From CAVRUH01 sp963822595 (lineage in GTDB: Bacteria; Chlamydiota; Chlamydiia; Chlamydiales; Waddliaceae), in NCBI GenBank assembly GCA_963822595.1, contig CAWGIG010000001.1:1116001-1180000 (forward strand): DNA of 64,000 bases, written 5' to 3'. This document shows positions 23,943 to 31,681 of the stretch, piece by piece (positions within the stretch are counted from its first letter, which is position 1; each line of letters opens with the position of its first letter). The position numbers were made by a program, and so were the translations under genes. Below the pieces are notes generated by a model. It was given only the letters and a program-made list of their open reading frames with translations, ran no database searches and was not told the DNA's origin.

Positions 23943-25676
23943 TCATTTCGCTTCTTGTTCGGCAATCTTTTTGAGGTTTTCTTTGAGTTGTTGATTGTCG
24001 GGATAATCCTTTATTAATCGTTCCGTTAATTCGCGAGCTTTTGGCCAATTTTTATCTGTGTAGGCTTTTTTCGCCATATAGGAACGTGCCTCGGGAGAAG
24101 CGTTTTCTATGGCATCATTAAGTACGCCCAAAGATGTTGTTGTTTGCTTGGCAGCAAAATCCAAAGCCTGCTGTACCCCGCGATTTCTTGCCAGGGCCTG
24201 TACGATTCCTGCAGATATCCATTGAGGATATTGAGGGGGTATCACTTCAAGAGAGTTGAACTGTAATGCGGCTTCTGACCAATCAGCAGAAATAAATAGG
24301 GCAGTAAAGATTTCATTGCTTTTTAGCAAATCGCTTAGATTTTTCGAAATAACGATCTCTTTATTTTTTTCTTTCCATTCAGTGACGTAATTATTGAGTT
24401 GGGTAACTAGTTTGCGCCCTTCTTTTGTCATTATAGGGTCACTAGTTACATCGCTGACGACAACCTTTTGTTCTGTGTCAGGAAGAAATACTCCATCTTT
24501 TCTGTAATTCAATGTGTATAACAAAGCGGTTTCAAGTTCGGGAGCCCAGGAGCTAGTTGCAAATGGGTTATAAACCAGAAGGTTTCTTGCCTCTTTTTCA
24601 TCATGATTCTTAAGGTCTTGAAGAAGTCTTAACCAAAAGGTCGATTGTTGACTTTTTAGGAGTTCGGTAGCCCCTTCAATTTTTGAAAATGCAGCATTAT
24701 CCCAATATTGATCTGGATTTAGATGAGTGTAATAGGCAATGAGAGATTGCAATGAACCGGATGGAATTTTAGCGGTGCTCCAATCAAATTGAATAGGTTG
24801 GATGACTTTATTCCAAAAAAAGGCTTTTACCCAGATGATATCGAGATTAGAAAGGTTTGATTTCCAGATATTAAGAGCTGAAGGGAAGTCTTTTCGTCTT
24901 ACATAGAACTCTGCGAGCTGGTCTTTTAAATACAAGTTATTTGGCAGTAGATCTGCAGCGGCTTTATATTCTAAAATAGCCTGGTCGTATTTACCGCCGT
25001 TTTCGAGCAAGTGGGCACGATAGCTGCGGATATCGACATTTTTGGGATCTTTATTATAAGCATCAGTTAAGTAACCCCAGGCTTCTTTTTGGTTTTCATT
25101 TGCTTTGAGAGCGGCTAGCTTAATCAATCGATTAACATCGTTTTTTCCTTCAAAGCTTCGGGATTTTAGGAGATCGATAGCTTCGGCCTGTCTGTTTTGG
25201 AGGATGAGATAATCGGCATCCAATAAGACCCAATTTGATTCTTTTTTGTCATTTCCTCGGATGATGGATCTTACGGATGCATAGTCTTTTTCTCGATCTT
25301 TAGCTAGGAATTCGTTTGCGATGATGAGGGAGGCATCTTCGTTATTTCTAAAAGATTCAGGATAGAAATCGAAAATGGTGACAAGTTCGTCTACATTTTT
25401 TTCTTTTTCGTTGGCTTTGATGTAAAGATCGATCCATTTAACAGAGTTCGGAGAGAGAGGTATGCTATGACTTCTGTATTTTTGGATAATAGGCAACGCT
25501 TCATAAGATTTATCAGCTGCGATGAGTAGTTTTACTTTTTCTAGATCTTGTGTTTCTTGTTCATCGTTTTGTATTTTGGCAACATTATCGTTATTCATTG
25601 CCGACCAAAAGGTTATTCCCAATGAAGTTGCAATAACCAAAGCAATTAGTCCAAAAATTACACCAAACTTGCGCAT
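23943..25676 (-). CDS. Membrane-anchored TPR protein
   Basis: The 577-residue product has an N-terminal hydrophobic anchor (FGVIFGLIALVIATSLGITF). A long helical solenoid follows with several TPR-like units, the clearest being AWGYLTDAYNKDPKNVDIRS and YDQAILEYKAAADLLPNNLY. The last repeat near the C-end reads WPKARELTERLIKDYPDNQQ. It probably faces the periplasm and acts as a scaffold. It is the last gene after the GT26-STAS gene on the same strand, which suggests a link to polysaccharide assembly, but no motif proves it. AAGGAGATACAATG gives a strong start. Confidence 0.72.
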   Translation of the reverse strand: MRKFGVIFGLIALVIATSLGITFWSAMNNDNVAKIQNDEQETQDLEKVKLLIAADKSYEALPIIQKYRSHSIPLSPNSVKWIDLYIKANEKEKNVDELVTIFDFYPESFRNNEDASLIIANEFLAKDREKDYASVRSIIRGNDKKESNWVLLDADYLILQNRQAEAIDLLKSRSFEGKNDVNRLIKLAALKANENQKEAWGYLTDAYNKDPKNVDIRSYRAHLLENGGKYDQAILEYKAAADLLPNNLYLKDQLAEFYVRRKDFPSALNIWKSNLSNLDIIWVKAFFWNKVIQPIQFDWSTAKIPSGSLQSLIAYYTHLNPDQYWDNAAFSKIEGATELLKSQQSTFWLRLLQDLKNHDEKEARNLLVYNPFATSSWAPELETALLYTLNYRKDGVFLPDTEQKVVVSDVTSDPIMTKEGRKLVTQLNNYVTEWKEKNKEIVISKNLSDLLKSNEIFTALFISADWSEAALQFNSLEVIPPQYPQWISAGIVQALARNRGVQQALDFAAKQTTTSLGVLNDAIENASPEARSYMAKKAYTDKNWPKARELTERLIKDYPDNQQLKENLKKIAEQEAK

Positions 25677-25740
25677 TGTATCTCCTTATGTTTGCTATAC
25701 TTTTATCGTAACATGCAATTTTTTGAAAGTAGAATGATCT

Positions 25741-25885
25741 ACCACAGAGAACACTGAGAAAATTGAGATCACAGGGAGAAAAAAGATAAAATAATAGTCT
25801 TATTTTTGAAAGTAGATGAATGATTGACCACACATCTCAATTTTTAACTCTCAGTGATCTCATTAATCTCTTTGTTCTCTGTGGT
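25741..25885. repeat. Inverted repeat, family D (ACCACAGAGAACACTGAG type)
   Basis: ACCACAGAGAAC at 25741-25752 pairs with GTTCTCTGTGGT at 25874-25885. A further direct repeat, TTTTTGAAAGTAGA with ...GACCAC, occurs at about 25720 and 25804. The right arm forms the last ~16 codons of the gene to the right. Related ACCACAGAGAACACAGAG repeats are widespread in bacterial genomes. Confidence 0.8.
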
Positions 25886-27372
25886 TGAAACAACTTCAAC
25901 AATTTAGCGGCTTTGAGTTGATTCTTTACGGTTTTGTTCAGACCGGTGATTTGAATATGTTTGTTTTCAGCTAAGACCATCTGCCTTAACTTTAATAGGA
26001 ATTCCATGGCTGTGTTGTCTGCAAAAGTGCAGAAGCTAAAATCCAAGAGGCAATTTTTCTGTCTTAACATAGGGCTTAACCGGTAGAAAAAATCCTCAAA
26101 ATTTTGATTTTTATCTAGAGAACCAAAAAGGGAGATTTGAATGAGGTTATCCTCTTGATTAATGGCTTCATAAATATGTGTCGGATCACATTGATTAACA
26201 ATATCCTCAGGAAATTTAAATGAATCCATTCGCACTAGATCCCAAACTTTATTCAGGATTAACAAAATTTTAACATTTAGACGGATACCTAGAGCATATA
26301 TTTTTTTATTTTCGTTTTTAGCTCTAATCCAGGTTTGAATTAAATAGCTGATGCCTTGGATATCCATATGCATGGTTTCACGGAAATCCAAAATCATCAC
26401 ATCCAGCTCAAAAGCATTTTTCATATCCGTGTCGAATTTGGTCAGAGAAATTGAATTGAGCCTTTGAGGACTTTTCACAACGCAAACGCTGTTATGAATA
26501 GAATTAAATAGTAGATTTTTGTTTTTTTTTGTATCTTTCAGAGGGAGTAAGCGGGTAAGAAAGGCATTTAAACGGTGGTAGATGATTAATGGCACTCCCA
26601 GCCATACCAATTTTGTAAAATCATAGAGATATCTTGGGAGCAATCTCCTAGGTTCCTGACTCAGTCTCCACAGCCATTCAAAACCTGATTTTTGGAATTC
26701 CATCGGAGCACGTTTAACTTTTCCGGCAATAAAATTAAGTGAACCCCCAATTCCTATCGCTACAGAAACGTGCAGTTGGTTGCGGACTCGATTGAACCAA
26801 ATCTCCTGCTTAGGACTTCCTAGGGAGATGAGGAGGACATCGGGATTAGCTTCGTTAATTTTTTCAACAATGAGAGCATCTCTTTGCGGTGATTCAAGAA
26901 GATGGGGTCCGGTTACATAAATCTTTGGACAATCAATACCGGCAATTTTAAGTCCTTCATATTTATTTTTAAGGATATCAGCAGCCAAATGGGTCGCTTC
27001 TTCGTCCCCTCCAAGCAAATAAACGCTGCGACCTCTACTAGTAAGGAGCTCTAAAAGATCCGGAACAAGGTCGGACCCTGTAACTCTGCCAATTAAAGGT
27101 CTTCCGAGGAGCTCGCTTAATAGAATCAAAGGCATGCCGTCGGGTGTCGTGAAGTTCGATTCGCGAACGACCTTTAAGAGTTCCGGGTATTTCGGTTCGA
27201 TAGGTCCCCAACTATGGACGTTTGCAATATAATCCGCGTTAATAGTGGAAATATAATGGGGAGGCTCTCCCTCTTTGTGGTTGTAAATAAGAGAAAGTAT
27301 TTTCTCCGAGGTAGGCCTCAGGGCTAGATTCTGAACCGGAATTCCTAGAATGGCATAATCATTATATTTCAT
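25837..27372 (-). CDS. WecG/TagA/CpsF glycosyltransferase fused to two STAS-like domains
   Basis: Residues 1-245 are a GT26 transferase: STINADYIANVHSW, TPDGMPLILLSELLGRPLIG, RVTGSDLVPDLL, LLGGDEEA, and SLGSPKQEIWFNRVR with VAIGIGGSLNFIAGK. These enzymes add ManNAc or a related sugar to a lipid-linked primer. Residues ~285-510 hold two STAS-like folds: LDVMILDFRETMHMDIQGIS and NCLLDFSFCTFADNTAMEFL. The serine normally phosphorylated in anti-sigma antagonists is not in its usual place in either. Tandem STAS on a GT26 enzyme is unusual and suggests regulation by the phosphatase/kinase protein at 29525. The last ~16 codons are repeat-derived. Confidence 0.85.
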   Translation of the reverse strand: MKYNDYAILGIPVQNLALRPTSEKILSLIYNHKEGEPPHYISTINADYIANVHSWGPIEPKYPELLKVVRESNFTTPDGMPLILLSELLGRPLIGRVTGSDLVPDLLELLTSRGRSVYLLGGDEEATHLAADILKNKYEGLKIAGIDCPKIYVTGPHLLESPQRDALIVEKINEANPDVLLISLGSPKQEIWFNRVRNQLHVSVAIGIGGSLNFIAGKVKRAPMEFQKSGFEWLWRLSQEPRRLLPRYLYDFTKLVWLGVPLIIYHRLNAFLTRLLPLKDTKKNKNLLFNSIHNSVCVVKSPQRLNSISLTKFDTDMKNAFELDVMILDFRETMHMDIQGISYLIQTWIRAKNENKKIYALGIRLNVKILLILNKVWDLVRMDSFKFPEDIVNQCDPTHIYEAINQEDNLIQISLFGSLDKNQNFEDFFYRLSPMLRQKNCLLDFSFCTFADNTAMEFLLKLRQMVLAENKHIQITGLNKTVKNQLKAAKLLKLFQPQRTKRLMRSLRVKN

Positions 27373-28793
27373 ATATTTGTATTCAATTTTTTATAAAGCC
27401 ACTTTAGAAATAATTTAGTATCATTCCAGAATCCCATTTGGGAAGCATAGAATACTTCTGATGCATAGATTTCGTCCAAAGAATCATCGGGAATTTTTTC
27501 AACGCTTGCGATGGTGATAATTCCAGCTTTAGACTTGAGGTAGAGCTTTCTCCAATCGGAAGCCATTAATTTAATTTCTTTTCGGGATCTAGGTGAAACG
27601 CCGATAAAATGAATGTCTCCAGAAATGATATTGAGTAGATGGGGCATCCTTTTGAAGTAGCTTCTTTGAGTATCTTTAAAAGACAGGAGAGTGAAAGTCT
27701 TCCAACCCTTCTCATTCTCAGGAGAAGGAAGAAAGACCATTTTTTCTTTTTTTATTCCGTATTTGATCCATAAGGGGATAAAAAAAGGCAAAAGTAAGAT
27801 AAGGCAAAAAATGGCAAATATCTTTTCAAATATTGAAAAGGGAAAATAATGAACTTTTTCAGGCCAGATTTCGCTTAGAATAAAGTCTTCGCGGACTTCG
27901 CACTGTGTTCCATGTTCCAAATTAATCAGCATATTTCTGTCGACGATGCAGCTGTTAACATCGAGAGTCTCTCCAACATAGCTATTTTGACAAATTAAAG
28001 AATCTTTCACTATCGAGTTTTTATCGATGATGCAATTTTTTTCGATAACAGTATAGGGACCCAAGCTTACTCCGCTGTTGATCTGGCAGTTTTCGCCAAT
28101 AAATATTGGGGGAGTGATTTTCACTGTAGGATGGATGGTAACGGCATGAGAGATCCAAACATCTTGATCGACCTTACGTGCTGAAGTTGGAAATAGATGC
28201 GGCAAGTTTCCTTGACGCATAAAAGTTTGATTTGATCGGATGATGTCATTAAAGCTTCTTGTAGAAATATAGGGTTTTGTAATTTTGAGGGATTTCGAGG
28301 GAAACTCTTCAGGAATATCTGCAAGCAATTTTTTGTTAGGCACATTGCCTATACTTTTCGTAGGAAAAATTCCCCATTCGGACCAGGTATTGTCTTGGTA
28401 TTGAAAAAGTAGAGGTTCGGTGGATTCGTTTTTTTTAATATCTAAAAAATTAAGATTAAGATAAGGAACGGAATCTCCTTGTCCGAGGAGGATATGGTCT
28501 TCACTCCAGCCTCTTGAGATAGGAGCCAGAACGCCAAAAGGGTAATCAGCATCTTTTACAAGGTGGTAATTGATACTTATTCCCCAACGTTTTCCATCGC
28601 CGAGGGTAGCTTCGATGATTTCAGGAAGATAGCTCAAAACCAGATCGAATTCTTTTACACCAAGCGTTGCGAGGTATTCTACGATATGGAAAATAATAGG
28701 GCGATCTCCAACGTTTAACAAGGGAGATGGGCGTAGTTTAAGGAGCGGGCTGAGCTCTTTTCGGTATCCCGTGGCAATTAAGACTGCACGCAT
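27369..28793 (-). CDS. Fusion: nucleotidyltransferase / hexapeptide repeats / sugar-transferase-like
   Basis: The 474-residue product begins as an NTP-transferase (MRAVLIATGYRKELSPLLKL, RPSPLLNVGDRPIIFHIVEY). The usual GGxGTR loop is replaced by ATGYRKE, so catalysis is doubtful. Residues ~210-300 are left-handed beta-helix hexapeptides (ENCQINSGVSLGPYTVIEKN). After a hydrophobic helix (IFAIFCLILLLPFFIPLWI), the C-end has FKRMPHLLNIISGDIHFIGV, SPRSRKE and KSKAGIITIASV. This is a recognisable but degraded copy of the WcaJ/WbaP catalytic domain encoded by the next gene upstream. It overlaps the GT26 gene by 4 bp. Possibly an acyl/sugar sensor or scaffold; function unknown. Confidence 0.75.
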   Translation of the reverse strand: MRAVLIATGYRKELSPLLKLRPSPLLNVGDRPIIFHIVEYLATLGVKEFDLVLSYLPEIIEATLGDGKRWGISINYHLVKDADYPFGVLAPISRGWSEDHILLGQGDSVPYLNLNFLDIKKNESTEPLLFQYQDNTWSEWGIFPTKSIGNVPNKKLLADIPEEFPSKSLKITKPYISTRSFNDIIRSNQTFMRQGNLPHLFPTSARKVDQDVWISHAVTIHPTVKITPPIFIGENCQINSGVSLGPYTVIEKNCIIDKNSIVKDSLICQNSYVGETLDVNSCIVDRNMLINLEHGTQCEVREDFILSEIWPEKVHYFPFSIFEKIFAIFCLILLLPFFIPLWIKYGIKKEKMVFLPSPENEKGWKTFTLLSFKDTQRSYFKRMPHLLNIISGDIHFIGVSPRSRKEIKLMASDWRKLYLKSKAGIITIASVEKIPDDSLDEIYASEVFYASQMGFWNDTKLFLKWLYKKLNTNI

Positions 28794-28794
28794 A

Positions 28795-29547
28795 TTAATA
28801 AGCTCCTCTTCCCGTTAACACTGCAGGAATAGTTTTGAGGAGGATCTTAAGATCTAAAAGGAAGCTTTGCGATTCTATGTATTCGAGATCTAATTTTATT
28901 TGTTCTTTGAAAGGGATTTCAGACCGACCGCTAACCTGCCAAATACATGTCAAACCCGGTTTGACATCGAGGCGACGACGTGCTAGCAGGGTGTAATAAG
29001 AAACTTCTTCGGGAAGGGGCGGACGTGGGCCCACAAGGGACATTTCTCCTCTCAGAACGTTCCAAAGTTGCGGAAGTTCGTCTAGGCTGGTTTTCCGAAT
29101 GATTTTACCTACCCATGTCGTTCGGGGATCATTGATGATTTTAAATTTGACATCATCGGAGAAAATATTATTTTTTAATAAATCCTTCTTTTTTTCATCA
29201 GCATATAACACCATAGACCGAAATTTGAGGAAATCGAATTCCTTTCCCCATTTACCGACGCGTCGGGTAACATATAATACCGGTCCCCCGTCGGTTAATT
29301 TTATCAGCAATGAAATGATAATAATTAGGGGGCTAACAAGGATGAGTAAATAAATCGAAAAGACAATATCGACTGCTCTTTTCAGAAATTTAGCCCCTTC
29401 TACAAAAAAAATCCAAAAGATTTTTTTTCTTAGAAAATGAAACTTCCTCCAAAAAGTATGAGATTCGGAATAGCGATAATAGAGTTCTTGTAAAAGATCT
29501 GTTCTAACGCTTCCGGTTAAAGGTTTATTTGAATGATTGGATCGCAT
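28795..29547 (-). CDS. Undecaprenyl-phosphate sugar phosphotransferase, WcaJ/WbaP C-domain type
   Basis: The ATG at 29547 is preferred over a TTG at 29571 (250 residues; it overlaps the regulator gene by 23 bp). After a short N-end a single hydrophobic hairpin (AVDIVFSIYLLILVSPLIII) is followed by the bacterial sugar transferase domain. Its motifs are KFRSM, RKTSLDELPQLWNVLRGEMS, LVGPRPPLPEEV, KPGLTCIWQVSGR and LDLEYIESQSFLLDLKILLK. It transfers a sugar-1-phosphate to undecaprenyl phosphate and starts chain synthesis at the inner membrane. Unlike full WcaJ it lacks the large N-terminal membrane region. The donor sugar cannot be read. Confidence 0.92.
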   Translation of the reverse strand: MRSNHSNKPLTGSVRTDLLQELYYRYSESHTFWRKFHFLRKKIFWIFFVEGAKFLKRAVDIVFSIYLLILVSPLIIIISLLIKLTDGGPVLYVTRRVGKWGKEFDFLKFRSMVLYADEKKKDLLKNNIFSDDVKFKIINDPRTTWVGKIIRKTSLDELPQLWNVLRGEMSLVGPRPPLPEEVSYYTLLARRRLDVKPGLTCIWQVSGRSEIPFKEQIKLDLEYIESQSFLLDLKILLKTIPAVLTGRGAY

Positions 29548-31585
29548 CTTCCGTCGAGTTGTAAATTTCAAAAATTTTGTGCATTTTTACAAGCTCAAAC
29601 ATCGTTCTAATTTGTCCGTTCATTCTTGAAAGCTTTAGGTCTCCTCCGTTTGCATTTAAAGCTCTTAATACGGATAAAAAGCTGCCTAAACCGGAGCTAT
29701 CAATGAATTGAAGTTTATTTAGATCGAATACAACACTGGTCGATTTGTTGTTTCTAATGATTTCCATCACTCTTTCCTTGAATTCAGGAGCATCTGAAGC
29801 ATCCAGGCTATCTTTTTCGGGTGTGATAACCAGTATACTTTCTTTTGTTTCTTGAGCGAATTCCATATTTTTTCCTCCGATGTGGTAACGTTTAAAAATT
29901 GTTAGGTGATTCCAACCCATTTCGTCTTCTTTTCGCACGTAAATGATTTTTTCAGTTAGTTCGCGAATGATATGCCAGCCATATCCATTATCTTTATTTC
30001 CGGCTAAACTTGGCTCGTTTACATATTTGGGATCGAAAGGCATTCCTTGGTCAAAAATATTGACAACAAGGGCATCTTGAGTCAATTCGGTTTTGATATG
30101 GACGATCCCTCTAGGGTTGTCCTTATAACCGTGTTTAATGATGTTACAGAAGATTTCATCAATAATTAATTGCATTTCTGCCGATAATTTTTCTTTATTT
30201 CCGGGGGCGTTAATGCAAAATCTTTCAACAAATTTTCTTAGAGCCGTTAACTGGGAATAGTGACTCCTGAACTGCATCGAAGAAATTTCAGCGAGATCCG
30301 GTCTGTCATAGTGTCCAATTTTAATAACTATGAGAGTTAAATCATCTTTTTTATGTTCTTCACGTGTAAAAGCTGTGATGGAATTTTTGATCAAATTAAG
30401 GAGGTCTTTTGCTTTTAAATCGTGATTGCTTTCTACCAAATTTACAAGTCTTTCCACTCCATAGAAATTTTGTTCAGGAGATCGTGCTTCAGACGCACCA
30501 TCTGAATAGAATACAAAGAGGTCTCCACTTTTAAATGAAGTTTCCATGAGTTTGTAATTGTTATCATTGCTTACTCCTAAAGGGAAATTTTCTCCTTTAA
30601 GAAGCTCCGCCTTCTGTTCCTTAGCTTTATAATGAATAGGTTTAGGGGATCCAGCATCGATATATTTTAGTGTTTTATATTGGATGTCAAAACGTCCGTA
30701 GAACAGGGTAACAAAATATTCAAGCTCCATCAACTGCTTTGAGATAGCTTTGTCTACTTGGTTCATTATATTGTCGGGAGAAAGCAGGTTGTGATGCCAA
30801 CCTCTTTTATTATCGTAAATGTCAGCTTCTGGATAGGGCATCGAAAAGCGTATCATCTGGGTTTTTACTGCCGTGCCAACAAGTGCAGCTGCAATTCCTT
30901 TTCCCATGACATCCCCAATAACGACATCAAAGACTTTTGGTGAGGGTTGATAAAATTCAAAAAAGTCGCCGTCGATCTCTTGCGATGGTATAGAAAGAGC
31001 TTCTATAGTAAACCCGGGAATATTATTAGGTAACTTTCCAAGAAGGAGTTTTTCATGGATTTTTCCTCCTAAAGCTAATTCATGTTGAAGCTTTTCATGC
31101 TTTTCCTCGAGAGTTTTATGTTGCTTGACGATTAGCTCATGAAGACTTTTGTTTTCTTTTACCAGATTGTATTTTTCTAATGAGGATTTAACGATGTCCA
31201 GGAGCTTCTCATTATCCCAGGGTTTCGAAATGTACTGATTGATTCTGCCCACGTTAATGGCATCAATGGTACCGCCTAAATCAACATTTCCGGTAAGAAG
31301 AACACGGTGGGTATCAGGAATAATTTCGCTGGCCCTTTGAAGAACTTCGATCCCGCTTATTCCCGGCATCTTATGATCACAAATAATTAAAGCTAAAGGC
31401 TCTTTTTCGATGATTTTGATTGCTTCTGCCCCATTAGGAGCCGTGATCACATCATATCCCTTTCTTTTGAGAATGATGCTCAAGGTCTCTAAAATATCCT
31501 CATCATCATCGACAACGAGTATTTTTGCCTTATGAGCAGCGACTTCTTCAGCTATACTTAATTTGCCCGAATGCTGTGTTTGCAT
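29525..31585 (-). CDS. Four-domain partner-switching regulator: REC-PP2C-HATPase-STAS
   Basis: The 686-residue product combines a whole regulatory circuit. Residues ~20-140 are a response-regulator receiver (VVDDDED, acceptor Asp in IICDHKMPG, LLTGN, SKPW). Residues ~190-400 are a PP2C/SpoIIE phosphatase (IDGDFFEF, VVIGDVMGKGIAAALVG, LFVFYSDGASEAR). Residues ~445-570 are an RsbW-like histidine-kinase ATPase (MQLIIDEIFCNIIKHGY, FDQGMPFD, NGYGWHII). Residues 574-686 are a STAS domain with the phosphoserine motif FIDSSGLG. It heads the operon containing three polysaccharide genes and is divergent from rpoN. It probably controls surface polysaccharide synthesis in response to an unseen histidine kinase. 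Confidence 0.9.
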   Translation of the reverse strand: MQTQHSGKLSIAEEVAAHKAKILVVDDDEDILETLSIILKRKGYDVITAPNGAEAIKIIEKEPLALIICDHKMPGISGIEVLQRASEIIPDTHRVLLTGNVDLGGTIDAINVGRINQYISKPWDNEKLLDIVKSSLEKYNLVKENKSLHELIVKQHKTLEEKHEKLQHELALGGKIHEKLLLGKLPNNIPGFTIEALSIPSQEIDGDFFEFYQPSPKVFDVVIGDVMGKGIAAALVGTAVKTQMIRFSMPYPEADIYDNKRGWHHNLLSPDNIMNQVDKAISKQLMELEYFVTLFYGRFDIQYKTLKYIDAGSPKPIHYKAKEQKAELLKGENFPLGVSNDNNYKLMETSFKSGDLFVFYSDGASEARSPEQNFYGVERLVNLVESNHDLKAKDLLNLIKNSITAFTREEHKKDDLTLIVIKIGHYDRPDLAEISSMQFRSHYSQLTALRKFVERFCINAPGNKEKLSAEMQLIIDEIFCNIIKHGYKDNPRGIVHIKTELTQDALVVNIFDQGMPFDPKYVNEPSLAGNKDNGYGWHIIRELTEKIIYVRKEDEMGWNHLTIFKRYHIGGKNMEFAQETKESILVITPEKDSLDASDAPEFKERVMEIIRNNKSTSVVFDLNKLQFIDSSGLGSFLSVLRALNANGGDLKLSRMNGQIRTMFELVKMHKIFEIYNSTEDAIQSFK
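29866..29878 (-). promoter_or_regulatory. Internal Shine-Dalgarno and start for a free STAS protein
   Basis: Within the four-domain gene the minus strand reads GGAGGAAAAAATATGGAA exactly at the HATPase-STAS boundary. The ribosome binding site encodes the linker Gly-Gly-Lys-Asn and the ATG at 29866 is in frame. Translation from here would give a free 113-residue RsbV-like STAS protein ending at 29525. Confidence 0.6.
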
Positions 31586-31681
31586 ATTTTTCCCCTTAGA
31601 GTCAGAATGGCATATTTTTTTTTGTTGTCAAGCTTCTCTTTTAAACCAAATTCTGTCATAGGACAAATAAAGGGGTATAGT

